The notes under the pieces are model-generated. The model had not been told where the DNA came from. It did not search any database and saw nothing but the letters and a program-made list of their open reading frames with translations. A DNA stretch of 28,702 nt, from the IMG/VR virus record IMGVR_UViG_3300022074_000279, positions 1 through 28,702 of that record. One strand, written 5' to 3'. Below are positions 11,686 to 19,924 of the stretch, one piece after another. The stretch comes from a virus. The translations under genes were made by a program, and so were the position numbers. The first letter of the stretch is position 1, and every line of letters begins with the position of its first letter.

Positions 11686-12007
11686 CTGGGCGCTCAATAA
11701 TGCGTTCAATTTTCAGGCTGCGGATTTTTTCGTTTGCGACGTGCCGCCAAACCAGGCCACGGCCATTGCGAATCGCAAACACAGTTTCGCTTGTCGAGAT
11801 CTTTATGATGGTTGCTTCTTCTCCATCTATAAACACTTTTTGACCCTCAGACCATGCCTCCGACCACTTGAACTTCAGGCCAGCTATAGCGTTTACAACC
11901 CAGTCTTTCAGGGCCAAACCAATCGTCAGAGCGATGGTGACGGCCACCAATGGCTCAATCAGATTGACGATATCGAGCGAGAGATTTTGAATTGCGTCCG
12001 TATTCAT
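11660..12007 (-). CDS. membrane protein with an MscS-like beta domain (115 aa)
   Basis: The 115-residue protein has one probable membrane helix (about residues 14-41, LIEPLVAVTIALTIGLALKDWVVNAI). It is followed by WSEGQKVFIDGEEATIIKIST and GRGLVWRHVANEKI, which resembles the small beta domain of MscS-type channels (G-x-x-V-x-I-DG-x-x-G-x-V-x-x-I, then a loop ending in pore-lining Asn/Pro). The usual upstream transmembrane helices of MscS are missing. It starts in an ATGA overlap with the 3TM holin gene. A role in lysis control or membrane stress is plausible; the resemblance is by eye and unconfirmed. Confidence 0.65.
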   Translation of the reverse strand: MNTDAIQNLSLDIVNLIEPLVAVTIALTIGLALKDWVVNAIAGLKFKWSEAWSEGQKVFIDGEEATIIKISTSETVFAIRNGRGLVWRHVANEKIRSLKIERIIERPDENQSNGH

Positions 12008-12453
12008 TTGCGGTTCATCGCACGGCTGCCAAACCAGAAACTGATCACCGCAGCAATCATGGCGTTAAACTGATCATCAGCGATTGCTGGAAGCGCTTGA
12101 TAGACCGCCATGCCTTCGATGGCTATCAGCGCGTACAGGCCACAAAACTTGATCGCAATGAGGCAGCAAACAAGCAGGTATGTGATTGCCGGTCTTACCG
12201 AACCACGCAGGTTGTTGACCCAGGTTGATGACTTGATCGAGCTGTCATGCCGATAAATCGCACGAGTCTCAGCAATGTCAGCCTGGGCGTTGATTTCCTC
12301 TAGCTTGAGCTGCGAGCCTAATTTCATTTGCTCCATCTGGCGGTCGATCATGGCCAGCTCGTGAGCGCGGTCTGCCTTTTCTTGAAAATAGTCAAACGCC
12401 CTCGGCGCTAGCGCCGATAGAAACCCAAGCAAACTCCCCAAAAGCGTCAGCAT
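12004..12453 (-). CDS. three-span holin of the GTA_holin_3TM type
   Basis: The 149-residue protein has a hydrophobic N-terminus (LTLLGSLLGFLSALAPRAF), a long charged helix (about 20-65) and the sequence IKSSTWVNNLRGSVRPAITYLLVCCLIAIKFCGLYALI, where W-x-N-x-x-R-x-S-V-R-P followed by a membrane span is the hallmark of 3TM holins in alphaproteobacterial phages and gene transfer agents. A third span (FNAMIAAVISFWFGSRAM) ends the protein, with a basic tail. It would form membrane lesions that release the lysozyme to the cell wall. It overlaps both neighbours by a few bases. Confidence 0.82.
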   Translation of the reverse strand: MLTLLGSLLGFLSALAPRAFDYFQEKADRAHELAMIDRQMEQMKLGSQLKLEEINAQADIAETRAIYRHDSSIKSSTWVNNLRGSVRPAITYLLVCCLIAIKFCGLYALIAIEGMAVYQALPAIADDQFNAMIAAVISFWFGSRAMNRK

Positions 12454-12659
12454 AAAATTTCCTCGTCAGAATTTTGAATTGTCTCAGATATCCAACAGCC
12501 AGCTTCATAAAGCGTGTCGGAAAGCGGTGAGCCTTCTTTGCCTCTACCGACAATGAAGACCTCACACACTCGGTTGGTTTCTGGGTCATGGCTGATTGCT
12601 ATATCAAACTGATCAAAGCTCTTGATCTGTGTCGGGCGTCGGTTGAGATTTTTTCGCAT
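12447..12659 (-). CDS. TSCPD-like small protein (70 aa)
   Basis: The ATG at 12659 has a strong GGAGAAGCA ribosome binding site, giving 70 residues. The sequence CEVFIVGRGKEGSPLSDTLYEAGCWISETIQN resembles TSCPD-type small domains (EVFI-x-x-x-KxGS-x-L-x-x-L-x-x-x-G-x-x-IS-x-x-IQ), found as stand-alone proteins in phages and at the C-terminus of B12-dependent ribonucleotide reductases. Two Cys are present (near residues 36 and 57). It lies between a nuclease-like gene and the holin gene in the lysis cluster, an odd context for a nucleotide-metabolism domain. Assignment is by motif resemblance only. Confidence 0.62.
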   Translation of the reverse strand: MRKNLNRRPTQIKSFDQFDIAISHDPETNRVCEVFIVGRGKEGSPLSDTLYEAGCWISETIQNSDEEILC

Positions 12660-12960
12660 TGCTTCTCCGCGACCACTCTGGGTCCAAGTCAACGTGGCCA
12701 TCGTGATGGACGATCATCAGTTTGACGCCTGCCTTGAGCTGATTATATGAAAGCCCCTCAGGTCTTCCGCTCTCGATGCCCTGATAGCGGACTTCGAGCA
12801 TCAGTACCTGAGCTGGGCGCGACCCTTGCATTTTGATTGCAACAATGTCGGCCGGGGAGTGCGATTGAAAGCATTTGAAGACGTACCAGTCGCGGCTGAT
12901 TAGCCACGCGATTGCGATGGCTTCTCCCCGCGCACCAGTGCGGTGCTTCATAATTGACAT
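12613..12960 (-). CDS. PD-(D/E)XK-like nuclease domain protein (115 aa)
   Basis: The 115-residue protein reads HRTGARGEAIAIAWLISRDWYVFKCF, then SPADIVAIK, then VLMLEVRYQG. This is the layout of small PD-(D/E)XK nucleases of the YraN/Holliday-resolvase type: a Glu in the first helix (E13), an Asp in ADIVAI and a final E-x-K strand, here E-V-R. The Lys-to-Arg change at the last catalytic position may weaken or abolish cleavage. A hydrophilic tail follows (RRSNAKKSQPTPD). There is no clear Shine-Dalgarno; the start lies two bases from the previous stop, so coupled reinitiation is likely. Confidence 0.7.
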   Translation of the reverse strand: MSIMKHRTGARGEAIAIAWLISRDWYVFKCFQSHSPADIVAIKMQGSRPAQVLMLEVRYQGIESGRPEGLSYNQLKAGVKLMIVHHDGHVDLDPEWSRRSNAKKSQPTPDTDQEL

Positions 12961-12961
12961 T

Positions 12962-13168
12962 TTAGATTTTAAGCTGCTCTAACAGCCATGCGCCTGCAGC
13001 CAAAAAACCTGCCAACAAAGCACCAATTTTGATCAGCAGCCAGCCAGCGCCCTTGCCGATAGCGGCCAGCTCAAGTAGGCCATCAATTTTTTCTTCGATA
13101 CGCTCTAGCCTGCGCTCTTGCTCGTCTGTGCGGGCCTCTAAGCGGGCTAGGCGTTCTGTGTCGGTCAT
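12962..13168 (-). CDS. coiled-coil plus membrane-span small protein (68 aa)
   Basis: The 68-residue product has a charged helix with heptad-like spacing (TERLARLEARTDEQERRLERIEEKIDGLLEL) followed by a hydrophobic membrane helix (GWLLIKIGALLAGFLAAGAWLL) and a short tail. This N-in coiled coil with a C-terminal anchor is common in phage lysis and host-takeover cassettes; a holin-like or spanin-like accessory role is possible but not shown. The start overlaps the stop of the large virion gene (ATGA), so it is expressed late with the virion genes. Confidence 0.65.
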   Translation of the reverse strand: MTDTERLARLEARTDEQERRLERIEEKIDGLLELAAIGKGAGWLLIKIGALLAGFLAAGAWLLEQLKI

Positions 13169-15108
13169 TCTTCTGGCCTCATATCAGGCGATAGCAAGCT
13201 GATTGCGGGAACGGCAAGGCCAGGTGCTGTAGCATTCAGAAGGCCAGAGCGGCGAGCCGACGGCAGTGAGGCAATTTGATTTAGCAAAGCTCGTTGCTCT
13301 TGCGGGTCAGGTGTTGTGAGCCCCCGAAGCACGTTGGCAGCCGTCGGGCTGTCAAAAGACCCTCGCCCTTGGCCTGCTCGAAAGATCGTTCGCAACACAT
13401 CCATGTTCCCGCCTGTTGCCGCGCTCAACGCAATATCGCTCAACCCCTCTTCAACCGCTTGCCTTTCAATCTGGAGGGGAGCGGTCGGCGACCCTCCGGT
13501 GATGCGCGCTTTTGTGGCGCGTTGTCGACCAACATTTTCGGCCAGCTTCATGATTGCATCGAAGGACTCTGGCTCATCAAAAAGGGTTCGCAAAACTTTT
13601 TGCTTTTGGCGCGACCCAAAAATGCTGGTGATGTCCCGATTGTTTCTAGCGTTTGCCGTGCGCTCAAAAATCTCGGTCAACAGCCCCTGCCGAAAAGCCG
13701 CCTTTTCATTGGGCTTGAGCTTTTGGAAGGCCTCAATTGACTTGCGACTTGTGTCCGAAAATGCCTTTCGGCCAGAGTCGATGGCATCTTCAAGCGCGCC
13801 AAAGCTGGCATAGTTTGCGTTGGCAGTGCGGAAATCTTCATTCAGGCTGCCAATTTTCTGGTTGAAGGCGTCGGTAATTTTGCGGACCGGCGGCCTTCGC
13901 GACGCATCTTTCTGGCCGATGCCCTTGTACACACTATCCAAGCCAAATTTTAACTGCTGCAGCGTAGCAGTAGAAAGCTCAGGCAATTTTTTGAAATCTT
14001 CAAATGTTGTCAGCAACGCCTCACCAGGAAATAGACCATCGCCACCCTCGGCCTCTGCTTCAAGAATTCGAGCTTGTTGTTCATCCTTCGCACGACGAAA
14101 TGCCTGTTTAACGTAGTTATTTTCAAGAAAACTGTCGAATTCTGATCTGGGCAGCATCTGCGGCTCAGCCTGACCATAGTCGATCTGCGCTTGCGCCTTC
14201 TGACGCTTTTGCAATTCTTCCAGGTAATCTTTGCTTGAGTCGAAATCGACATCTGCCCGGCGTGCGACCTCACCTTCAAACAACTCACCCTCGTCGGCTT
14301 GTCTGCGCTGGAGAAAGTCACGGGCGACCTGTCGCTCGGGGTTTGGCCTCGCTGCGGCTATTGCAGCTCCGGTTCTGAGAACGTCGTCCGTGTCCGCGAT
14401 AATCGGCTCAGGCAAGCCGCTTGCTCTCATGTCATCTAGCTCAGCTATCACTTGGTCGGGCGTTTTGCCAGCATCATCAATCCGCTGTTGAATTGCCCGC
14501 GTGGCGGCCAGTTGCGGGTTTGGTTCTCTAACCGCCCTCAACACGCGACGCCCCAGATCGCCAGCGACAGGCACAGCGACCCCTGTGGCCGCGCCAATGC
14601 CAAGGCCTATCGCCGTATCAAGTTTATTTTGATTAGATCCAAGTTCTGCATCAGAAAAACCTTGGCCAGCGATTGCGCCGCCAGCACCACCGGCCAAGGC
14701 TGTACGTTTTAATAATTGACCAGCAGTTTTTGCGCCTCTAATCCCCGCGCCAAACGCGCCGCCAGGCAGAGCAAGTCCACCCAGCAGCTCAAGAGCAAAC
14801 GCTTCCACCGGCCGTTTGTCGCGAAACTCGTTCAAATCGCCGCGTAGGTCATCACGAATTTCATCATAGGATCGGTCACTGAATAGTGAGCGAGCGGCCG
14901 CCTCAATCTCCTCGCCAAAGCCAAGCGTTAGCCCTTGAACGCCCATGCGAATGCGCTGCGAATCCAGTCGCTTTTCCTCTACCGACTTCCGCCCCACAGC
15001 TTTGCGAATGAGCCCTTGTCTTTGAGCTTCAGTCAAACTGGCGAACTGTTCGCGGCTGTAGTTGGGAACTGTGATTGTGCCTTCGCCTCGAACATTTACC
15101 TCAACCAT
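13165..15108 (-). CDS. large internal virion / DNA-ejection protein (647 aa)
   Basis: I start at ATG 15108, which has a GAGAGGGCAGTC ribosome binding site; the open frame extends to 15162 without one. The 647-residue protein starts MVEVNVRGEGTITVPNYSREQ, a motif shared by podovirus ejection proteins. A hydrophobic glycine/alanine-rich region follows near residues 95-195 (LELLGGLALPGGAFGAGIRGA, TALAGGAGGAIAGQGF, IGLGIGAATGVAVPVAG) and could insert in membranes, as in T7-like ejection proteins. The rest is helical and charged. Together with the two genes upstream it should form the internal core or the channel through the cell envelope. No lytic transglycosylase motif is apparent. Confidence 0.75.
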   Translation of the reverse strand: MVEVNVRGEGTITVPNYSREQFASLTEAQRQGLIRKAVGRKSVEEKRLDSQRIRMGVQGLTLGFGEEIEAAARSLFSDRSYDEIRDDLRGDLNEFRDKRPVEAFALELLGGLALPGGAFGAGIRGAKTAGQLLKRTALAGGAGGAIAGQGFSDAELGSNQNKLDTAIGLGIGAATGVAVPVAGDLGRRVLRAVREPNPQLAATRAIQQRIDDAGKTPDQVIAELDDMRASGLPEPIIADTDDVLRTGAAIAAARPNPERQVARDFLQRRQADEGELFEGEVARRADVDFDSSKDYLEELQKRQKAQAQIDYGQAEPQMLPRSEFDSFLENNYVKQAFRRAKDEQQARILEAEAEGGDGLFPGEALLTTFEDFKKLPELSTATLQQLKFGLDSVYKGIGQKDASRRPPVRKITDAFNQKIGSLNEDFRTANANYASFGALEDAIDSGRKAFSDTSRKSIEAFQKLKPNEKAAFRQGLLTEIFERTANARNNRDITSIFGSRQKQKVLRTLFDEPESFDAIMKLAENVGRQRATKARITGGSPTAPLQIERQAVEEGLSDIALSAATGGNMDVLRTIFRAGQGRGSFDSPTAANVLRGLTTPDPQEQRALLNQIASLPSARRSGLLNATAPGLAVPAISLLSPDMRPEE

Positions 15109-15118
15109 GACTGCCCTC

Positions 15119-16330
15119 TCAATAACTGTAGTCGTAATTCTGCGGCGTTCTTCGTGCAGCACCTCGGCTCGTGCGCGTCCCCGTAGTGCGTTTCGTCATC
15201 AAAGGAACAACAGGGGGATTTGATGTTTGCTGCTGAGGTGCGGTGTAAGTGGTCAACGGTGTTTGATTGCTGAAATCGGCTTCTGTCAGGCCTACATCTG
15301 CGAACGCAATTCCTGCTCGCATCGCCCTGTCCCGAAGATCTTTTGCCTGGCGCACAAAAATCGGCCGCCTGGACGCTAGTCTCTGCTTGGCTACTTTCAA
15401 CAATTCTTGCCGCACTTTGTCTGTCAATCTGTTACCGCCTTGTACTGCGTTAGCGGCACCCCTGATCAACTCATCAAAACCCTGCGCGTTCGCAATTGTT
15501 TCATATTCACCAGGTCGAACGACACTGCCAGGGTCAAAGGCTTGAGCGATTGCGAACACCAAGTTGACATCGCCCGCAAGAGACTTGACAGCGATCCCCC
15601 GCTCAATGGTGCGGACGCTGGCCTCAACCTCTCTGTACTTTTGGATTTCTTTTCCTTTATCGAAATTTTGTTTCAGCTTAAGAGCAAACTTCTCATACTT
15701 TTCGGAGCCGGGCCGGCCAAACCCCTCACCGCTTTTAATGTCAGCCTCCAACTCAATCTTTTCCCGCGCCAGTCGCGCTTGCTCTCGCAGCTCCTTGATT
15801 CTGTTTTCATAGAGCATCATGTCACGCTCTGTTCTTTGCGAGGCGTTAAAACGTGCCAAAGCCATTTGACCCTCGCGCGTCAATCGCCCCTCAATAATTT
15901 TCAAATTGCGATCAAGTGCGGCTTGGTTTGCTTGCGCCGTAAGTGTTTTTTCCTGCCGCGCGTCAACCGCCATGATAGAGCGTTGTTGTTGCGCTCGCTG
16001 TGCGGCCTGCTTGCCCGCCGCAGTCGATGGGAAAGCTGCCGCGACTTGGGCAATTTTGCTCACATCATCTCCAGCGGCCGAGAATGCTTCTCGCGCTTGC
16101 TGCTCTCGGCTTTGCAAAGCCATCTGGCCTAGAGACTTGCCGAGCGATCCTAAGCCTGACCCCAGCGTGTTTAGAGGGTTCTCTTCCATAATCACGTTTG
16201 TGGGTGCGCGGATTACAGAAGGTGCGCGAGCTGCACCAAGTAACCGTTGCTGTTCTCGCATTGCATTCGCGCGAACTGCGTCTGGACCAGTGGCCAGCAA
16301 CCCGCCGCCACGTTGTCTTAGTAAAGCCAT
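15119..16330 (-). CDS. internal virion protein (403 aa)
   Basis: The 403-residue protein begins with a Gly/Ala-rich region (ALLRQRGGGLLATGPDAVRANAMREQQ). A long coiled-coil-like helical part follows (about residues 110-210, with TLTAQANQAALDRNLKIIEGRL and RIKELREQARLAREKIEL). A conserved module comes next, LVFAIAQAFDPGSVVRPGEYETI then TDKVRQELLKVAKQRL, which recurs in ejection proteins of marine and cyanobacterial podoviruses. The C-terminus is polar and basic. A structural, ejected internal role is likely from context. It lies 4 bases after the 294-residue gene and 10 bases before the 647-residue gene. Confidence 0.75.
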   Translation of the reverse strand: MALLRQRGGGLLATGPDAVRANAMREQQRLLGAARAPSVIRAPTNVIMEENPLNTLGSGLGSLGKSLGQMALQSREQQAREAFSAAGDDVSKIAQVAAAFPSTAAGKQAAQRAQQQRSIMAVDARQEKTLTAQANQAALDRNLKIIEGRLTREGQMALARFNASQRTERDMMLYENRIKELREQARLAREKIELEADIKSGEGFGRPGSEKYEKFALKLKQNFDKGKEIQKYREVEASVRTIERGIAVKSLAGDVNLVFAIAQAFDPGSVVRPGEYETIANAQGFDELIRGAANAVQGGNRLTDKVRQELLKVAKQRLASRRPIFVRQAKDLRDRAMRAGIAFADVGLTEADFSNQTPLTTYTAPQQQTSNPPVVPLMTKRTTGTRTSRGAARRTPQNYDYSY

Positions 16331-16334
16331 ATTT

Positions 16335-17219
16335 TTACCCTCTCAAGCCTGTCAACAGGCTACCAACACCGCCAAGCAATGAGCCAAAGTTCAACGGACT
16401 ACGACGCACTGGAACTTGAGCAAACTGACCCACTGGCGTGCCAGATAGCGCTGATTGTCTGATCGCAAGCTGCTGCAAAGGAAAGCCGCGCTGTTCTAAG
16501 AAGTCGCCATATTGGAGGTCCAAAGCTTGCTGGCGTCGGTCGCGGTCTCCCAAGCCAAGATTTTGTTGGGCTTGAGCAAACGCAATATCTCGGTTGAACT
16601 TTGCCTGACTGGCTGCTCGTAAAGCATCTGCGGCCTGTAGTTGTCGGCTCATTTGCTGACCTTGAGCAGCTTGATTACGCGCTGCCAAATCCTGCGCGGC
16701 AGCCTGCGCTTGACCAAAACCGCTGGCCCGAAGCTGTGCGGCTGTGCGAGCTGCTTGGTCTAAAAACGCACGGTTGGTTTCAGCTTCTGCAACGCCTTGG
16801 CGGCTGCCGCCAAAAGAGCCAGCGCCAACAGCAGACTGACCGACGCGGTTGAGCGCCATTTGATTTGCGCGATCTAAGTCAGCCAATGAAGTGTCAATAA
16901 CTTGACTGGTATATGGGTTCATGAAGGCTTGGGTGTTGCTTGTGATATCGCCAGCAGAAATCATTGGCGCTTGAGCTTGTTCAACACGCTGAGCGATGCC
17001 ACCGCCAAAGCCACCGAACCTAGATGGTGCTTGCCGGAGAAATGCAGCCGCATCAATTTCATCTTGGCTGATATCAGCAAAACGCTGACCCTGGTAAGGG
17101 GTAAATGGCTGATTTGCAATAGTACCAGCAATCTGCAAATTTTCGTCTGCGAACTGCTCATACTCTGGCAAAATACGCGAGCTGGTATTTACTGTCCGTG
17201 AACCGCCGCCTTTACTCAT
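16335..17219 (-). CDS. internal virion protein (294 aa)
   Basis: The 294-residue protein is rich in Gln, Ala and Gly. Near residues 105-112 it has AFMNPYTSQVIDTSLADL, a motif (NPYxxxVID) widely found in podovirus internal virion proteins. The following region (GAGSFGGSRQGVAEAE, then SGFGQAQAAAQDLAARN) is low-complexity and helical, and the C-terminus is hydrophobic with Gly (FGSLLGGVGSLLTGLRG), possibly membrane-active. It overlaps the GNAT-like gene by 4 bases. Ejection-complex membership is inferred from the motif and gene order. Confidence 0.75.
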   Translation of the reverse strand: MSKGGGSRTVNTSSRILPEYEQFADENLQIAGTIANQPFTPYQGQRFADISQDEIDAAAFLRQAPSRFGGFGGGIAQRVEQAQAPMISAGDITSNTQAFMNPYTSQVIDTSLADLDRANQMALNRVGQSAVGAGSFGGSRQGVAEAETNRAFLDQAARTAAQLRASGFGQAQAAAQDLAARNQAAQGQQMSRQLQAADALRAASQAKFNRDIAFAQAQQNLGLGDRDRRQQALDLQYGDFLEQRGFPLQQLAIRQSALSGTPVGQFAQVPVRRSPLNFGSLLGGVGSLLTGLRG

Positions 17220-17575
17220 AACCTTTTCTCCAGTACATGGTGTGGTTGCTCAAAGTCTTGCAACACACGCAGCCAGCCCTTACGGCCAACCAATTCAATT
17301 TTACTACAACCGTGCGCCTTCGCCCACGTCTCAATGTCATTAAGCACCTGGGCAACCAGCTCTTTTTTGTCGCCCGCTGCCAGCCAAATCCGACAAGCAT
17401 TCATGCGCGGGTATTCAATGATTTCAGTGACAACGCACGACCGCTCAGCACACCAAAGCTGTGCTGCGCCCTCATTGATCAGTGTCTTGATATCGTGAAT
17501 GTCATGCGTGTCTTGATAGTCTAGCGCTAATTGCAGCATTGGAGCTGCAATTCGCCACGTTTTTTCATCAATCAT
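17216..17575 (-). CDS. GNAT-like protein near the virion genes (119 aa)
   Basis: The 119-residue protein resembles phage GNAT-fold proteins: LWCAERSCVVTEIIEYPRMNACRIWLAAGDKK, then IETWAKAHGCSKIELVGRKGWLRVL. The late WAK-x-x-GC-x-x-x-x-x-x-GR-x-GW segment matches the usual C-terminal GNAT core of such phage proteins, but the acetyl-CoA loop R/Q-x-x-G-x-G/A is not clear, so it may be non-catalytic. T7 gp13, an internal virion protein, has a comparable fold, and this gene lies at the head of the ejection-protein genes, so a virion or assembly role is plausible. Confidence 0.65.
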   Translation of the reverse strand: MIDEKTWRIAAPMLQLALDYQDTHDIHDIKTLINEGAAQLWCAERSCVVTEIIEYPRMNACRIWLAAGDKKELVAQVLNDIETWAKAHGCSKIELVGRKGWLRVLQDFEQPHHVLEKRL

Positions 17576-17796
17576 TCGCTATCCGAAATATCGTCAATCA
17601 GTGTCGCCACCACCTGAGCCAGCTCAGCAAGCGTGACAGTTGAGCTGTCAAACGACCGCCGCTTAGTCGCATTGGTTGCTGCGAAGTTTCTGGCCGCGCT
17701 GCCGGCAGAGTTTTCGGCTGCCCTTTCAAGGTCAGCAATGAGCTGATTAAATGACCCTGGGTCATATTCTGGCGGGGCCGCTGGTAAACGGCTCAC
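17572..17796 (-). CDS. small conserved tail-region protein (74 aa)
   Basis: The 74-residue product has a helical N-terminal part (DPGSFNQLIADLERAAENSA), a basic patch (TNATKRRSF) and a C-terminal VTLAELAQVVATLIDDISD helix that recurs in phage structural operons. It overlaps the nozzle gene start and the GNAT-like gene by 4 bases each, showing translational coupling. Function is not known; structural or assembly help is inferred from position. Confidence 0.6.
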   Translation of the reverse strand: MSRLPAAPPEYDPGSFNQLIADLERAAENSAGSAARNFAATNATKRRSFDSSTVTLAELAQVVATLIDDISDSE

Positions 17797-19568
17797 CGCT
17801 GGCCACCGCTCAGCTCAACATCGAAGCGTTGCTTGCCAGCACGCCAGAAAAGCGTGTTAGAGCTGCTTGCCAACCGATAAGCAATCTGCCGCCCAGTCGC
17901 TCTGACAGACAGCTTTTGCGTATCAGAGCCGATTTCATGCGGACCGTTTGTGACTTGATCGCCCAATGGATAAATGCGGGATTTTAATGTCAAGTTGACT
18001 TTATTATCGGCGTTGCTGCCGGTGATATCCAGATCGGGAATGATATCACTGATCGTATAAAGTTGATCGCCGTCATCAATCGACACGTCGCCTGTTTCCA
18101 CAAAAGTTACAAGGGCTGAGCCATCTGCCGATGTACCAATTTCGTGTTCATAGACATACCTGTTACCGCTCGCCGCCAGCGGGTTGCTGATAACCCCGGC
18201 GGCGTCCCAGGCTGTGCGGCCCAGATCATCTGACAACCACCATATGCCTGTGCCTTGGCCATACGCCCAAACTACAACCTTGTCTGGCTCGTCGCTGTTG
18301 GCACTTGGATATGACCAGATAAACTCGCCAAAAGCGTTATTGACGCCAGCGTTAATTTTGACGCGTTGCACTAAGTTTATGTCGTCAAAAACATGTCGGC
18401 GGACAGGGCAGCTAAGCTGTTTCAAAGCGCCGTCAAAGGCCATAAATGTTCCGTCCACTGTCATCCATGCGACCAAGCCATCACGCTCTGTAATCGCTTG
18501 CGGACCGCAAATTGGTCCTGTCGCACCAATGCGGCGGAACCGAAAAACGTACTCGCCACCTATGTATGACATCTCATAGACAGCAGTATCAGTCAGAACC
18601 AAGATTGCGCCACGCGACCGGATAGCTGCCCGGATTTCCGAGCCATCAATCAAACGCTGATCACCTGCGTCATTTGTAGCGCTCGGCGTCCATGTCGTGA
18701 TTGCGTCCTGCGCACACCATTGAACCTTTAGCGGGTCGCCACCTGCGCCAAAAGTTATAATATGACGCGTTTCAGGCGACACCACCAAGAGGTTGGCCGT
18801 TGGCGCATTTGCAAGCGCTGTGGCTCGATTTGAGGTGCCGTTTGACGCATCCCAGAAATAGATGTTGCCGCTATCGTTATGCAGGGCAAGCAGGTCTTCA
18901 CCATACGGGGCAAGCGACCAGGTGCGAGCATTTAAAACGATATCGCTGGCGCTGCGGGCCGTACCCCATGTGCTTTCGCCCCAGGTGCCGACGCCCCAGC
19001 CGTAATTAAAAACAGAGTCAACCGGACCGCTGGCAAGTAAGTATTGATAGCTCGGCGAGCCACCACCAGAGCCAGAGCCGCTTGCGGTTGTACTGGCTGT
19101 GATTGTGTAGCTGTTTGCATCGACCTTGGTTGCAACAAATTCACCGTCAATGGTGATGCCATTCACGGCAGACGCGCTTGAAAACAAAACCCGGTCGCCC
19201 GTTTCAACTCCATGGCTGGTGTGCGTCACAGTAACAGTCGCTGACCCACTAACTGTTGTAAACGGCGCTGATAGCGAACCGCTGGCGCGAACTGGGGTAA
19301 CGTCATTAAATTCGCCGCCTTGACCAACTTCAATGGCGGCAGCTGACGCATAAGCTGTGTCAATCTGACCGTCGATTTGCGCCCAGCTTTTGAGCGCCCT
19401 TGCGATGCCATTCGTTTGCTCGTCAGTGTACTTTTGAAAGCCACCAATGCTTTCAGCACGGCCTTGTACAAATCGCACATTGCTGCCTGCCGTATAAAAA
19501 CCAGAAGCGTCCGCCGGCGCTTGATCAGCGAAGATGCCGGCTTGGGGCGTCACCGCCGAGTAAGTCAT
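17793..19568 (-). CDS. tail tubular protein B-like nozzle protein (gp12/P22 gp10-like)
   Basis: The 591-residue protein has the expected N-terminus PQAGIFADQAPADASGFYTAGSNVRFVQGRAESIGGFQKY, typical of podovirus tail nozzle or stabilisation proteins. A long beta-rich body with repeated short blades follows (for example LVVSPETRHIITFGAGGDP and AILVLTDTAVYEMSYIGGEY), compatible with the beta-propeller of T7 gp12 or P22 gp10. A Gly/Ser linker (ASGSGSGGGSPS, about residues 159-170) splits an inserted beta module (VTVTHTSHGVETGDRVLF) from the body. It would close the tail tip and anchor fibres. It is separated from the gp11-like adaptor gene by the fibre gene block. Confidence 0.82.
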   Translation of the reverse strand: MTYSAVTPQAGIFADQAPADASGFYTAGSNVRFVQGRAESIGGFQKYTDEQTNGIARALKSWAQIDGQIDTAYASAAAIEVGQGGEFNDVTPVRASGSLSAPFTTVSGSATVTVTHTSHGVETGDRVLFSSASAVNGITIDGEFVATKVDANSYTITASTTASGSGSGGGSPSYQYLLASGPVDSVFNYGWGVGTWGESTWGTARSASDIVLNARTWSLAPYGEDLLALHNDSGNIYFWDASNGTSNRATALANAPTANLLVVSPETRHIITFGAGGDPLKVQWCAQDAITTWTPSATNDAGDQRLIDGSEIRAAIRSRGAILVLTDTAVYEMSYIGGEYVFRFRRIGATGPICGPQAITERDGLVAWMTVDGTFMAFDGALKQLSCPVRRHVFDDINLVQRVKINAGVNNAFGEFIWSYPSANSDEPDKVVVWAYGQGTGIWWLSDDLGRTAWDAAGVISNPLAASGNRYVYEHEIGTSADGSALVTFVETGDVSIDDGDQLYTISDIIPDLDITGSNADNKVNLTLKSRIYPLGDQVTNGPHEIGSDTQKLSVRATGRQIAYRLASSSNTLFWRAGKQRFDVELSGGQR

Positions 19569-19924
19569 CAGCTAGGCTCCCTCGGCCATTCGACAGGCAA
19601 AGCTTGTGTCGTAATATCACGCAAGTGTTGCCGATAGTCAGCCCAGCCAGCTTGCATCGCAGCGCTCAGATTGCAGTCTGGTAGCTGAGTCCAGTCGCAC
19701 GCGAGCAGCTTTGCGTTTCGCTCAACGCGAACGAGTGACCACTCTTTCGCCTCTTGGCTCGCTGCATTGTCATAAGCAGCCAAGGCCGCGTCAGCGTCAA
19801 CCTGGCTGACATCAGGAAGGTACAACCTATCGTCAGCCGTGTACGCCTGGTCTAACGGTTGACCCGCCGCCGCAATAATATCGGTCAACACCCAGGTCGG
19901 CTGGATTTGAAGAACAGCGCTCAT
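19568..19924 (-). CDS. tail assembly chaperone-like protein (118 aa)
   Basis: The 118-residue protein has the C-terminal signature of the phage tail assembly chaperone family (Phage_tail_APC): ERNAKLLACDWTQLPDCNLSAAMQAGWADYRQHLRDIT, then LPVEWPREP. The R-x-x-x-L-x-x-x-DWTQLPD and W-x-x-YRQ-x-LRD residues are diagnostic. The N-terminal part is variable. Such genes typically accompany tail fibres. It overlaps neighbours by 1 and 4 bases. Two Cys (in LLACDW and LPDC) are present. Confidence 0.78.
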   Translation of the reverse strand: MSAVLQIQPTWVLTDIIAAAGQPLDQAYTADDRLYLPDVSQVDADAALAAYDNAASQEAKEWSLVRVERNAKLLACDWTQLPDCNLSAAMQAGWADYRQHLRDITTQALPVEWPREPS

